64,000 bases of DNA from Actinopolymorpha singaporensis (GCF_900104745.1 NZ_LT629732.1:992001-1056000), one strand, 5' to 3'. Counted from the first letter of the stretch, positions 16,810 to 26,097 are shown. The notes: generated by a model from the letters alone, not told the origin. A program made the numbers and translations.

Positions 16810-17625
16810 TCAGAACCGGAACCGCACGATGCGGACGGACCGCTTCATGCCGGGCAGCAGGTTGAGGACGCGGTACATCCGGCGTACGTTCGCGGGCGCC
16901 TTGGCCATCAGCACCGGCGAGTCGTTCATCGGCGCATCGTCGACGTACTCCAGCCGCGGGTGCCAGTGGGCCAGTGCGGCCGGGTCGTCGAAGCCGCAGT
17001 GGAACCGGACGCCGTACTTGCGCAGCGTGGGATCCCACTTCGAGGTTCGCCACGCCCAGACCGTCACCAGGTCGAGCTGGATCTGGCCGGCGGGGAACGC
17101 ATCGACGACGCCGGTCAGCAGTTGCCGCACCTCGGCCTCGGTCAGGTAGGGCACCAGGCCCTCGGCGATCATCAGCACCGGCCGGCCGCGGGGGATGCGG
17201 TCCAGCCAGGCCAGGTCGGTGACGCTGGAGCCGATCAGGTTGTAGTGGTCACGCGGCGGCAGGAGTCGTTTCCGTAGTTCGATGATGGAGGGGTAGTCCA
17301 GGTCGTACCACTCGACGGTGGCGGGTGGGTCGACCCGGTACACCCGGGCGTCGAGGCCGCAGCCAAGGTGCAGCACCACCGCATCGGGGTGATCGGAAAG
17401 GAAGGTTCGGGCCCAGTCGTCGTGGGCTTTGGCGCGCACGACGGCGGCCAGACCCAGCTGGCTGGTGCCGAATCTGCGCTTGTCGTAGTCGGGGTCGATC
17501 CCCCGCATCGCCTGCTCGGCGTACCTGTCACCGAGAATCGGGTCCGGCAGGCGGTTGTCCAGTGCCTTGGCCCTGAGGATGGGGCTGAGGGTCTTCTGCA
17601 CTCCGACGAGTTCGGTGTCGCTCAC
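16810..17625 (-). CDS. SAM-dependent methyltransferase, LCM/TcmP-like family
   Basis: The 271-residue protein resembles leucine-carboxyl-methyltransferase-type enzymes of actinomycete secondary metabolism: 'VQKTLSPILRAKALDNRLPD' and 'QLGLAAVVRAKAHDDWARTF' up front, the SAM-binding 'VVLHLGCGLDARVYRVDPP' with 'VEWYDLDYPSIIELRK', then 'VLMIAEGLVPYLTEAEVRQL'. Relatives methylate carboxyl or hydroxyl groups on polyketide-type products. The start is GTG at 17625. It is divergent from a MarR regulator, and the perfect palindrome between them suggests that regulator controls it. Confidence 0.88.
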   Translation of the reverse strand: MSDTELVGVQKTLSPILRAKALDNRLPDPILGDRYAEQAMRGIDPDYDKRRFGTSQLGLAAVVRAKAHDDWARTFLSDHPDAVVLHLGCGLDARVYRVDPPATVEWYDLDYPSIIELRKRLLPPRDHYNLIGSSVTDLAWLDRIPRGRPVLMIAEGLVPYLTEAEVRQLLTGVVDAFPAGQIQLDLVTVWAWRTSKWDPTLRKYGVRFHCGFDDPAALAHWHPRLEYVDDAPMNDSPVLMAKAPANVRRMYRVLNLLPGMKRSVRIVRFRF

Positions 17626-17644
17626 ACGTCGACGCTACTCTTGT

Positions 17645-17661
17645 TTCACGAAATTCGTGAA
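17645..17661. promoter_or_regulatory. Perfect palindrome, probable MarR operator
   Basis: TTCACGAAATTCGTGAA (8-bp arms, one central base) lies in the 89-base gap between the divergent methyltransferase and MarR genes, 20 bases from the former's start. The size and symmetry fit a MarR-dimer site. Binding is inferred, not shown. Confidence 0.75.
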
Positions 17662-17714
17662 GTCTGCGACAAGGTCGGATTCTGTCGGGGCCACGACAAG
17701 GAAGGGGGCCGCTG

Positions 17715-18194
17715 GTGGGAGCGGACGAGGGCGCCGTCGCCGCCTTCCGGGAACGGTTCGCGCAGATCATGGTCGAATCCGGCATGCCCAGGATGGCCGC
17801 GCGTGTGTACGCCGCGCTGATGGTCGCCGACTCCGGCAAGCTGTCGGCCGCCGAGCTCGCCGAGCAGTTGAGCGTCGGCGCCTCGGCGATCTCGGGGGCG
17901 GTCAAGTATCTGGTGCAGGTACGGCTGGTCAAACGCGGGCGCGACCCCGGTAGCCGCCACGACTTCTGCCGCATCCACGAGCACACCTGGAGCCACTACA
18001 TCAGCCAGTCCGACCCAGTTTTGGTCCGGGTGCAGGCCGGCGCCGACGAGGGCGTCGCGATCCTGGGTCCGGACTCCCCCGCCGGCCGGCGAATGGACGA
18101 GACGAGCAGGTTCTTCGCGTTCCTGCGCGAGGAGATCACGCACTCGATGGCCAAGTGGCGGCGGCTCCAGGCAGCCGAACGCGAGGCCGGGTAG
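17715..18194 (+). CDS. MarR-family transcriptional regulator
   Basis: The 159-residue protein has a winged helix-turn-helix at about residues 35-95 ('GKLSAAELAEQLSVGASAIS' then 'YLVQVRLVKRGRDPGSRHDF') between helices that form the dimer interface. The N-terminal 'MVESGMPRMAARVYAALMVAD' is typical of the PadR/MarR-like GbsR branch found beside transporters and methyltransferases. It starts at GTG 17715 after GAAGGGGG. It likely represses itself and the divergent methyltransferase through the palindrome between them; the inducer is unknown. Confidence 0.88.
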   Translation: MGADEGAVAAFRERFAQIMVESGMPRMAARVYAALMVADSGKLSAAELAEQLSVGASAISGAVKYLVQVRLVKRGRDPGSRHDFCRIHEHTWSHYISQSDPVLVRVQAGADEGVAILGPDSPAGRRMDETSRFFAFLREEITHSMAKWRRLQAAEREAG

Positions 18195-18204
18195 CCGAGG
18201 GGTG

Positions 18205-18684
18205 GCGGCGCCGTCGACAACTCGGACCTGCTCCAGGAACTACACCGCCAGGACAGCCGCGCAGACGCGTTCCTTGTGGGGCGCCAGACGTTCGAGGACC
18301 TGCGCGGGTACTGGCCCCAGCAGGCCGACGACCCGACGGGCGTCGCGGACTACCTCAACCGCGTTCAGAAGTGCGTGATCTCCACGACGATGGCCGATCC
18401 CCAGTGGCAGAACACGACGATCCTGTCCGGCGACCCGGTCGAGGAGGTTCGCGCACTGAAGGCGAAGCCAGGCGCGGACATCGTGGTCACCGGAAGCATC
18501 ACCCTCTGCCACACCCTGATCGAGGCCGGCATGGTCGACGAGTACCGGGTGTTCGTCTACCCGGTCGTCCAGGGGCCGCGGCCGGCGGCTGTTCCCGGAC
18601 GGGTTCGCGCTGCCGGCGCTGAGGCTGCTGGACTCGAGGGCCCTCCGCTCCGGGATCACGTTCTCGCGTTACGCACCGGCCTGA
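18205..18684 (+). pseudogene. Broken dihydrofolate-reductase-family gene
   Basis: The plus-strand reading 'DLLQELHRQDSRADAFLVG', 'RQTFEDLRGYW', 'ADIVVTGSITLCHTLIEAGM' is a RibD_C/DHFR-like protein like that at 4.9 kb. The first strand (with the start) is missing, replaced by the end of the MarR gene. After 'VFVYPVVQG' a frameshift moves the rest ('LFPDGFALPALRLLDSRALR', stop at 18682-18684) into another frame. Truncation plus frameshift mark it as a pseudogene. Confidence 0.75.
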
Positions 18685-18706
18685 TGCTCTGCGGGCAGGG
18701 AGCGGG

Positions 18707-20413
18707 TCAGGACGATGATGCGGCGCCCGCGTCTGCCCAGGCGGCCGCGACCAGCCGGTTGATCTGTTCGCGCGTACGCCGGTAGTGATTCGGGTCGTAG
18801 CTGAACGCGTCGAACCTGAGGCTCCCTCCGCTGCCGTCGGTGTCGATGAGGCGCATCACCGCATCCTTGCCCGCGACGTCCCGCAGTGCCTGCATCGCCC
18901 GATGGTCCTGCATGGCCGCTGCGAACACCTTGAACCTGATCGAGTCCAGCGGCTGACCCTTCGGCCCCGGATAGACGATGAAGGGGTCGCCGGCCGGGAA
19001 CCCGCCTCCGGCGCAGGTGTCCTGGAACGGGTCGACGTGTGAACGCGAACCGACCGAGTTGTAGAAGTTGAACCCCCAGTGCAGGAAGCCCGCCACGTCG
19101 AACGCGAACAGCTGGTGCCCGAGGACGCGATTACGAAGCGACGGCAGGCCGATGAAGCGGTTGGCGACATCCCGCTGCTGGGAGACGCAGTAGTAAACCC
19201 ACAGATCGTCGATCTTCGCGTCCAGGAAGGGCCCGATCGCATTGGTGGCCACCACCGGAATCGGCACCACGCCGTTCTGGTAGAAGGCGAAGTCGCTGAG
19301 GGCATCGACGATGGTGCAGCCGGGGAGCAGGTCGGCGATCACCGCACGCGCCGCTTCGTAGGTGGCGAGCGCCTTCTTGCCGTGCGGTTCGTCGGAGACG
19401 TGGTAGATGACGTCGCCGGACCACTGCGAGGCCAGGAACTTCCGAAGCTCCGGCACGAGCTGCTCGAGGAGCTCGCGGTATGCCGGATCCGTGGCGCCGA
19501 CATGCCAGCCGAACTTGTGCACGGTCTCGCCGTTTTCCTCGACGTAGATCGCCGGGGTCGCCTCGGCCCCCCACTGGGTGAAGAAGTGCGCGATCTCGAC
19601 CTGGGCCAACCCGTGCTTGCGGCACAGGTCCAGCCAGCGACCGAGCTTGTCGAAGCCGAACGAATAGCGACCGGCCGAAAAGCTGATGTCGAGAAGCTGG
19701 ACAGGTGTTCTCGTGGTACCACGGGCGGTGTCCAGCGGCGGGGTCCACACCGGCGTGAGTACCGACGTCGCACCCATCTCGGCAGCACGGCCGAGAAAGT
19801 TATCGATGGCGTTCCAGTGCTCTTCGCTGAAGACCGGCACGTCGTAGTAGTGCGCCAGTCCGTCGCAGTGGAACCAGTGCGTGTTGACGATGTCGAGCGG
19901 CGGGAGTTCGTACGGGAACACCTCGAACTCGACCGTGTCCTCGAAGAGACGATCACCGTCGGCGGTCCGTGCCGTGATCGACACTTCGTGAATCCCGGCA
20001 TCCGCCGCGTCGTCCACTCGCAGGTCGATCCAGACTGCGCGCCACCAACCGAACAGCGGCATGACCTCGCCGTCCACAGCCGGTCGGAGCAGGTCCGGAT
20101 ACAGGCCCGGCGCCTCCCGGTCGTACCGATCGTCGTGGAGTCCGGGATAGGCCATGGTGGTGCACGGGACCAGTTCGACCGTGTGCAGGGTCGCGAACCG
20201 GCTCGCGTCTCCCGCCAGTTCGAAGACGATCGGCCGGAGATCCGGAGAGCGTCCGTCGAGCGGCGGCCTGAACGCCACCTGTACGGACCCGGTCTCACGA
20301 AGGAAGAGGCTCTGCGGGATGGACCGGTCGAGCGGACGCGGATCACCATCGGTGTAGACCTTCTCCAGCGAGTCGGTGGTCACGAATGACCAACCGGTCG
20401 ATGCCGTGCTCAT
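18707..20413 (-). CDS. DUF4091 / GH123-like glycoside hydrolase
   Basis: The 568-residue protein from ATG 20413 has an N-terminal beta-sandwich (about 1-170, Cupin-free, with 'VWIDLRVDDAADAGIHEVSI'), followed by a TIM-barrel-like DUF4091 domain (about 190-550). GH123 enzymes use an Asp-Glu pair; here 'VIYHVSDEPHG' supplies D-E in the right context. 'GHQLFAFDVAGFLHWGFNFYNS' is the conserved end-of-barrel segment. Relatives release N-acetylgalactosamine-type sugars; the exact substrate here is unknown. No signal peptide is visible, so it may act inside the cell. A GAGGGAG ribosome site precedes the start. It sits with other sugar genes (GH51, permease remnant). Confidence 0.82.
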   Translation of the reverse strand: MSTASTGWSFVTTDSLEKVYTDGDPRPLDRSIPQSLFLRETGSVQVAFRPPLDGRSPDLRPIVFELAGDASRFATLHTVELVPCTTMAYPGLHDDRYDREAPGLYPDLLRPAVDGEVMPLFGWWRAVWIDLRVDDAADAGIHEVSITARTADGDRLFEDTVEFEVFPYELPPLDIVNTHWFHCDGLAHYYDVPVFSEEHWNAIDNFLGRAAEMGATSVLTPVWTPPLDTARGTTRTPVQLLDISFSAGRYSFGFDKLGRWLDLCRKHGLAQVEIAHFFTQWGAEATPAIYVEENGETVHKFGWHVGATDPAYRELLEQLVPELRKFLASQWSGDVIYHVSDEPHGKKALATYEAARAVIADLLPGCTIVDALSDFAFYQNGVVPIPVVATNAIGPFLDAKIDDLWVYYCVSQQRDVANRFIGLPSLRNRVLGHQLFAFDVAGFLHWGFNFYNSVGSRSHVDPFQDTCAGGGFPAGDPFIVYPGPKGQPLDSIRFKVFAAAMQDHRAMQALRDVAGKDAVMRLIDTDGSGGSLRFDAFSYDPNHYRRTREQINRLVAAAWADAGAASSS

Positions 20414-20513
20414 ACTGGTTGACGCTCCCTCGCCTCTGGCACAGCGCGCAGATGCATGTCGCGCTGGTGCGCCACATCGTAGCCAGCGGCCGCAGTGACG
20501 AGGCAGTGTGATC

Positions 20514-21434
20514 TCAGCCGCAGTTGTTCTTGCTTGTGACCACCACGTCATCCGTCGACTCGGTGAGCGCGTACTTCGCGCCTTGGATGATCAGCGGGAT
20601 CTGGATCTCGGACGGCGTCGATCCACGGCCGTCGCCGTTCTCGTCGTAGACCTGCTCGTAGTGCAGGTGGGCCACTCCGGTGTTGACCGAGCCGACCTCA
20701 CCGATCTTCTGGCCCTGTGCGACCTTCTGGCCTTCGCCGACAGTGAACGTGGGCATGTGGATGTAGACCGAGTACCAGCCGCCACCGTGGTCGAGTTCGA
20801 TCAGGCCGGAGCCCGGCGAGATGTGGGCGACGACGCCCGGCGCGGACGCAAGCACGTCCTGGCCTCGCGTGGTCCCGTCCTCGAAGAACCAGTCGATCTT
20901 GCCCTGCTCGGGGTTGTGTCCCGCGTAGGTCGTGGCGCGCCAGCGTTGCCCGCACCTGAAGGGCAACAGGAAGTTCGGTCGACCATCCGGCAGTCGGGTG
21001 GGGACGGCCGTCGGCTTGGGTTTCGGTGTCGGCTTCGGTTTCGGTTCGGGCCTGGGCTGGGGCTTGGGCACTGCCTTCGGCCTCGGCGCCGGCTTGGGTT
21101 TCGGCCTGGGCGTGGCGGTCTTCGTCGGCTTCGGTGTGGGCGTGGCCGTGCGAGTGGGCGTGGGCGTGGGCGTTTGTGTCGGCGTGCTCGCCATTGCCAT
21201 CTCGGTAGCCGTCGGCAGCGGCACACGCACTCCGCTCCGGCTCGGGCGGTGGGTGACGACTCTCTGACTCGGGGTCGGCTCGTACAGCACCTTCGCCTGC
21301 GGCTCGACGGACGCGAACACGTACGAGTAGGTAAGGACACCGACGGCCGCGAGTGCGACGGCTGCCCCCGTGGTCGCGGCAAGCAGTACCTTCCGCTTGC
21401 CCCTGTGGGTGGGAGCCGGTCTCCGCCGGGTCAT
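20514..21434 (-). CDS. M23-family metallopeptidase with Pro/Lys/Thr-rich stalk
   Basis: The 306-residue protein has a membrane anchor or signal near residues 14-36, then a long low-complexity stalk of PTPT and KPKP repeats (about 80-150). The C-terminal M23 domain has 'YAGHNPEQGKIDW' (metal His and Asp), 'GGGWYSVYIHM', and 'VNTGVAHLHYEQ' carrying the H-x-H pair. These enzymes cut peptide bridges in peptidoglycan; the stalk probably spans the wall. It is likely active since the metal ligands are present. The start is ATG 21434; the upstream frame is open but lacks support. The closing 'SKNNCG' adds a Cys pair with 'FRCGQRW'. Confidence 0.88.
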   Translation of the reverse strand: MTRRRPAPTHRGKRKVLLAATTGAAVALAAVGVLTYSYVFASVEPQAKVLYEPTPSQRVVTHRPSRSGVRVPLPTATEMAMASTPTQTPTPTPTRTATPTPKPTKTATPRPKPKPAPRPKAVPKPQPRPEPKPKPTPKPKPTAVPTRLPDGRPNFLLPFRCGQRWRATTYAGHNPEQGKIDWFFEDGTTRGQDVLASAPGVVAHISPGSGLIELDHGGGWYSVYIHMPTFTVGEGQKVAQGQKIGEVGSVNTGVAHLHYEQVYDENGDGRGSTPSEIQIPLIIQGAKYALTESTDDVVVTSKNNCG

Positions 21435-21758
21435 CGGCCGAACTCGGTGCGTGCATCCCCGTCGAACAGGCCCCTGCACGGAGCATTACCGTGATCTTTC
21501 ACGCCGTCACCTCGTCATTTCGGCTGCGCGGATGGGGGAACACGCCCCCGCGACGGTCGTGTGAAGCGCATCTTGGCCGAAAATTTCAGGTCTTGGACGG
21601 TTGGGTTCCGAACTCGGCCAGTACCCACCTTCGGTGGTCGACCGACTACGACGGCCGGCGGCGGACCGTTGGTGCTCGTCAAGCGATCGTTGACAAGCGT
21701 CAACGACCACGGTCAGGGCGCGGCTGCGACCATCAGCGTCGCCGTGCTGTCTGGGTGC

Positions 21759-22371
21759 TCAGCCCTTCAGCCCGCTGTTGGCGACGCCCTCGATCACGTA
21801 GCGCTGCACGACGACGTACAGGATCAACACCGGGACGGCCGCCACGGTCGCCCCGGCCATCACCACGGGATAGTCGGTGGTGCACGCCCCCTGGAGGGTG
21901 GCGAGGCCGGGTGTCAGTGTCATCTTGTTCGGGCTGAAGAGCACGAACACCGGCCAGACGAAGTCGTTCCACGCGCCGAGGAAGCTCAGTACCGAAAGCG
22001 TCACCAGCCCGGGCTTGGAGAGCGGCAGCACGATCCGGGTGAAGATCGTCCACGAGTTCGCACCGTCGATAAGTGCGCTCTCCTCCAACTCGCGAGGGAT
22101 CGACAGGAAGAACTGGCGGAGGAAGAAGACGCCGAACGCGCCGGCCGCACCCGGCACCACCAGTGCCCAGTAGCTGTCCAGCCAGCCGAGCCTGCTCATC
22201 GTGAGGTAGTTCGGCATGAAGAAGATGAAGCCGGGGACGAAGAGCGTGGCGATTAAGCCCGCAGGGTCCATTCACTGGGCATGACCCGGATCGGGATCGA
22301 GCGGGCGTCGGACTCGGTCTTGAACGTGGTGAGCACCATCCACAGCAACGGCAGCACGAAGATCAGCGGCT
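21759..22371 (-). pseudogene. Broken carbohydrate ABC-transporter permease gene
   Basis: The larger piece (21759 to about 22265) contains the EAA loop of sugar permeases ('EESALIDGANSWTIFTRIVL' followed by 'PLSKP') and 'FLGAWNDFVWPVFVL', i.e. the C-terminal half of an MalG-type protein. The N-terminal piece (22254-22371) reads 'VLPLLWMVLTTFKTESDARS' and ends at a TAA. The region between them (about 70 residues in intact relatives) is missing and the start codon is lost against the GH51 stop. This is an internal deletion with a frameshift. It was probably part of an arabinoside uptake operon with the GH51 gene. Confidence 0.8.
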
Positions 22372-23871
22372 GGCGAGTCGAATGCAGTGCCACGATGCCG
22401 GCGGGAGCGTGACGGACAACTGGTCACCAGCGAGTGCGGAGACGCCGGCCTTGGGAACGACCCGGTCGGGGAAATCCTCGGAATTGACGGCACTGTGGTC
22501 CTCGTCGCCGACGACGAGGTGCTCGACCAGGCGGAGCTCGCCGAACGCGCCCAGCCGTACGGTCCAGGAGGCGGGGTCGGCCAGCGACCGGTTGGCGGCG
22601 AAGATCGCCAGCTCACCGGACTGCGCATCGTGCGTCGCGACTGCCCACACCTGCTCGACCGCACCATGGGCAGGAGTGTCGACCTGCCCATGGTCACCGC
22701 CGAGCATCAGGACGGTGCCTCGGGCGTACTTGGCGGTCAGAGCGAACGGATGGAAGATCGTCTGCCGCCACGCGGCTCCGCCCGGCACCGTCAGAATCGG
22801 CGCGATCGCGTTCACCAGTTGCGCCTGGCAGGCCACCCCGACCCGGTCCGTGTGGCGGAGCAGGGTGATCAGCAAGGATCCGACCACGACCGCGTCGAGC
22901 GCGGTGTAGACGTCCTGGATCAGCGCGGGTGCCTCGGTCACCTCGGCGGTCTGCTCCACCTCCTTCTCGGCGTGCCGGGCTGCGAACCAGACGTTCCACT
23001 CGTCGAAGGAGATGTTGATCCGCTTCTGCGAGTGCCGTTTGGCTGCCACGTGGTCCGCGGTCGAGACCACGTCGCGGATGTAGCGGTCCATGTGCGCCGA
23101 GACCGCCAGGAAGGACACGTCGTCGCCGCCGATCGGCTCGTAGTACACGTGTGCCGAGATCAGGTCGACGTCGTCGAAGCAGTGCTCGAGAACGATGCGC
23201 TCCCAGTCGCCGAAGGTCGGCATCGCCGGGTTCGAGGAGCCGCATGCGACCAGTTGCAGATCAGGGTCGAAGGTCTTGTACGCGTGCGCGACCTCCTGCG
23301 CGAGCCGGGCGTACTCCACCGGCGTCTTGTGGCCGATCTGCCACGGGCCGTCCATCTCGTTGCCCAGACACCACAGCCGTACGCCCCACGGCTTGACATG
23401 TCCGTTGCCCACACGCTGATCGGCGTACCGCGTGCCGGGGGCGCCGTTGACGTACTCGAGGTAGTCGACCGCCTCGGCCAGGCCGCGGTTGCCGAGGTTG
23501 ACTGCGAGCATCGGTTCCAGCCCGACGCGGGTACACCAGGCGAGGAAGTCGTCGGTGCCTACCTGGTTGGTCTCGATGGAACGCCAGGCGAGGTCGAATA
23601 CTCGAGGTCGCGACGCGCGCGGCCCCACGCCGTCCTCCCAGCGGTAGTTGGACACGAAGTTGCCGCCCGGGTAGCGGACGACGGTCGCGCCGAGTTCACG
23701 AACGAGCGCGGCGACGTCGCCGCGGAAACCGTCCTCGTCGGCCGAGGGGTGCGTGGGCTCGTAGATGCCGGTGTAGACACACCGGCCGAGGTGCTCGACG
23801 AAGGTACCGAACAGCCAGGGATTGACCAGTCCGACGGAGAAGGCCGGATCGATCGTGGAGGTCACAGGCAC
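22363..23871 (-). CDS. abfA: GH51 alpha-N-arabinofuranosidase
   Basis: The 502-residue protein is full length for intracellular GH51. The acid/base is E172 in 'CLGNEMDGPW' and the nucleophile E291 in 'ISFDEWNVW'. The N-terminal 'FGTFVEHLGRCVYTGIYEPT' and 'VVRYPGGNFVSNYRWEDGVG' are GH51 hallmarks, and the C-terminal beta-sandwich ends 'LPPASWHCIRL'. It removes arabinofuranosyl ends from arabinan, arabinoxylan and their oligomers. There is no signal peptide, so it acts on imported oligosaccharides, consistent with the broken sugar permease gene touching its 3' end. The region upstream of the start is AT-rich, a likely promoter. Confidence 0.95.
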   Translation of the reverse strand: MPVTSTIDPAFSVGLVNPWLFGTFVEHLGRCVYTGIYEPTHPSADEDGFRGDVAALVRELGATVVRYPGGNFVSNYRWEDGVGPRASRPRVFDLAWRSIETNQVGTDDFLAWCTRVGLEPMLAVNLGNRGLAEAVDYLEYVNGAPGTRYADQRVGNGHVKPWGVRLWCLGNEMDGPWQIGHKTPVEYARLAQEVAHAYKTFDPDLQLVACGSSNPAMPTFGDWERIVLEHCFDDVDLISAHVYYEPIGGDDVSFLAVSAHMDRYIRDVVSTADHVAAKRHSQKRINISFDEWNVWFAARHAEKEVEQTAEVTEAPALIQDVYTALDAVVVGSLLITLLRHTDRVGVACQAQLVNAIAPILTVPGGAAWRQTIFHPFALTAKYARGTVLMLGGDHGQVDTPAHGAVEQVWAVATHDAQSGELAIFAANRSLADPASWTVRLGAFGELRLVEHLVVGDEDHSAVNSEDFPDRVVPKAGVSALAGDQLSVTLPPASWHCIRLASR

Positions 23872-24084
23872 CGGCGACTCCTGAATAAAAATTCAACGAT
23901 GTAATCGCGGTGCCGGAAGTGTGCTACAGCCCAAATGTGCTGTCAATGACTCGGCGGCGGCAATACTGGCCAGCCCTCTCCCCGGTTTCGTGGTCGCTCT
24001 CGACGTCGGGGTTGCGACGGCCGGGGGGTTCCTCAGGTCCACTCCGGACGAACCTCGTCCGGACAGATATCGTCGCGTCGCCGA

Positions 24085-24741
24085 TCACCAGCCTCTGTGG
24101 CCGGAAGCAGAGCCGCGATCGTTTCCCTTTCCAGCTCCCGGGTTCTTCCCCTTCTTCTTCCCGTTGTTACTTCCGTGGTTGCTCCCATTGCTGTTCTGCC
24201 TGTCGTTCCCTCGGGTGGTCTTCTCTCCCGTGGTCTGGCCCGGCTGGGTCTGCTGCTCCTGCTCACGCGACTGCTGCTGTCGTCGTTGGTCCTGCGTCTG
24301 TTGTTCCTGCCGCCGCTGCTCCAGGGCCAGTTGTTCCTGGGTCTGCTCTGCGAGCTTCTTCTTCTCTTCCGCCAGTTCCTTCGCCAGTTCCTCGCGTTCC
24401 TTCTTCAACTCTTCGCGCGCCTTGTCGTCTGTCGGCTGCAAGCGGGGGAACCTGGCGGTGAGGCTGGTCACCGCGGCCAGGATGGGCTCGGTCTGCGCGC
24501 TGTCGAGCTCGCCGGCCTCGTGGGCCGCGATCGTCACCTGCACCAAACGGTCGAGTTCCGTGCGCGCCTGGTCGAACTGCCTGGCGGCGAGCGCACGGTC
24601 GACTCTGCCGAGGATGGCGTCCAGCTCGGGCACGGTCTCAGCAGGCGCGCCCGCGCCGCCGCAGCCGGTGGCCAGCAGCAGTGACAGCCCCAGCCCGGCG
24701 AGGCGTAGACCGTGCCGTCTCCAAGGACGTACGAGGCTCAT
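24085..24741 (-). CDS. Lipoprotein with charged coiled coil, kinase partner
   Basis: The 218-residue product has a lipobox 'LLLATGCGG' near residue 25, so it is probably a membrane-tethered lipoprotein. Residues ~30-100 form a helical domain. Residues ~100-160 are a charged E/K/Q-rich coiled coil ('REELKKEREELAKELAEEKK'), and the C-terminus is a Q/N/G/K-rich disordered tail. The ATG overlaps the stop of the upstream kinase gene (ATGA), so translation is coupled. Co-expression suggests it is a substrate, sensor or scaffold for the kinase at the membrane; the function is unknown. Confidence 0.82.
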   Translation of the reverse strand: MSLVRPWRRHGLRLAGLGLSLLLATGCGGAGAPAETVPELDAILGRVDRALAARQFDQARTELDRLVQVTIAAHEAGELDSAQTEPILAAVTSLTARFPRLQPTDDKAREELKKEREELAKELAEEKKKLAEQTQEQLALEQRRQEQQTQDQRRQQQSREQEQQTQPGQTTGEKTTRGNDRQNSNGSNHGSNNGKKKGKNPGAGKGNDRGSASGHRGW

Positions 24742-25922
24742 CGGTCTCCCTCCACAGCGTCGTGCAGGTCCTGCAGGGGCTTCTGTACTCGGTCCGGTAC
24801 ACCGGCCGGAGTGTCTCGCTGCGGGGGACGGCCACTGAGGGTGTTGCTCCAGAGGGTCACACCGAGCACGAGGACGAGCGCCAGCACCGCAGCCGTTGCC
24901 CATCTCCAGGCAAGGCCGGCCCTCCGTGCAAGGCCCGCCGGCCGGGAAACGGCACCCAGCCCCGTTGTCCGTAGTTGTCCGGCGGCGGCCGTCACCACCG
25001 CACTGCCTGGCAGCGAGCCGGCCGTCGAGCGGGTCGCAGGAGACTCTCCGACGTCGGTTCGCCCCGTGAAACCAGGCTTCGCGGGCTCCGTCTCGGCGGC
25101 GAGTCGACGCAGGCTGTCCACCGCCTCCACGGTGGTTGGACGGTCGGCAGGGTCCAGGGCGGTCATGGCCAGAAGAAGGTCGCGCCAGCCGGCAGGCAGT
25201 GTCGACGGCATCGGAGGTGGTGTCGTCAGGCGGGCAAGTGCCGCTTCGGCGGGCGAGCCGTCGTACGCGCGCTCGCCGGTCAGCGCCTCCAACAACACCA
25301 GACCGAGCGAGTAGACGTCGGTCGCCGGAGAGACCGGCTCGCCACGTACCTGCTCGGGCGCGATGTAGGCGGCGGTTCCCACGGCGGTCCCCGTCGCGGT
25401 GTGGCCAGTGGAGGCCGACAGCAACCGGGCGATTCCGAAGTCGGTGAGCAGTGCGCGGTCATCCTCGGCCAGCAGCACATTGGCCGGCTTGACGTCGCGG
25501 TGGACGATTCCGTTGTCATGGGCATAGCGAAGAGCTTCTGCCAGTTGCGCGCCGATCGCCGCCACCCGCGTCGTCGCAAGCGCCACCCCCCGGCAACAGT
25601 CGGCGAGACTGGGCCCGTGGACCAGCTCCATCACGAGGTACGGCTCCTCGTCGCTGGTCGCGGCGTCGAGAACCGTCACCAGTCCCGGATGACTCAGCCT
25701 GCCCAGCAGGCGGGCCTCGTCGGCGAACCGCGCCCGGTCGCGTTCCTCCACCGAGGCTTGCCGCAGCAGCTTGACCGCCACTTCGCGCTCCAGGACCCGA
25801 TCACACGCGCAATACACCTCCGCGGTGCCGCCCTGACCGATCAGTGAACGCAACACGTAGCGGCCCCCGAGGACGGCCGATCGCCTCATAGCCGGATTGC
25901 TCACCTGGTTCCTCTCCCGCAC
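24738..25922 (-). CDS. Membrane-anchored Ser/Thr protein kinase (Pkn type)
   Basis: The 394-residue protein has a full Hanks kinase domain (about residues 20-275): glycine loop 'IGQGGTAEVY', 'VAVKLL' lysine, catalytic loop HRDVKPANVLL, DFG in 'LLTDFGIARL', and 'APEQ'. A juxtamembrane linker (275-335) rich in Thr/Ser/Gly is followed by one transmembrane helix (about 338-360) and a short extracytoplasmic tail with no PASTA repeats. It is therefore active-looking but has only a minimal sensor; the coupled lipoprotein may supply that. GAGGAAC precedes the start. Confidence 0.92.
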   Translation of the reverse strand: MRERNQVSNPAMRRSAVLGGRYVLRSLIGQGGTAEVYCACDRVLEREVAVKLLRQASVEERDRARFADEARLLGRLSHPGLVTVLDAATSDEEPYLVMELVHGPSLADCCRGVALATTRVAAIGAQLAEALRYAHDNGIVHRDVKPANVLLAEDDRALLTDFGIARLLSASTGHTATGTAVGTAAYIAPEQVRGEPVSPATDVYSLGLVLLEALTGERAYDGSPAEAALARLTTPPPMPSTLPAGWRDLLLAMTALDPADRPTTVEAVDSLRRLAAETEPAKPGFTGRTDVGESPATRSTAGSLPGSAVVTAAAGQLRTTGLGAVSRPAGLARRAGLAWRWATAAVLALVLVLGVTLWSNTLSGRPPQRDTPAGVPDRVQKPLQDLHDAVEGDR

Positions 25923-26097
25923 ACCCCACGCAGGCTCCGTGCGCCGCGGCCATGCGGGCGGGGCAGGCCGCCCGTCTCACCTACCCCAATCTGGCGAGCC
26001 ATCCCCCTAACCGCCTCTTGATCTTGGCCGCCGGCGGCCACCGTGGGTTTGGGTTCCAGAAGGCCGTTGACCCCCCCCCCCGTCGACCAGGCGATAC

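Noticed and set aside
20514-21479. Long Pro/Thr/Lys repeats as a satellite or array
   Set aside because: They encode the stalk of the M23 peptidase in frame; coding repeat, not an independent element.
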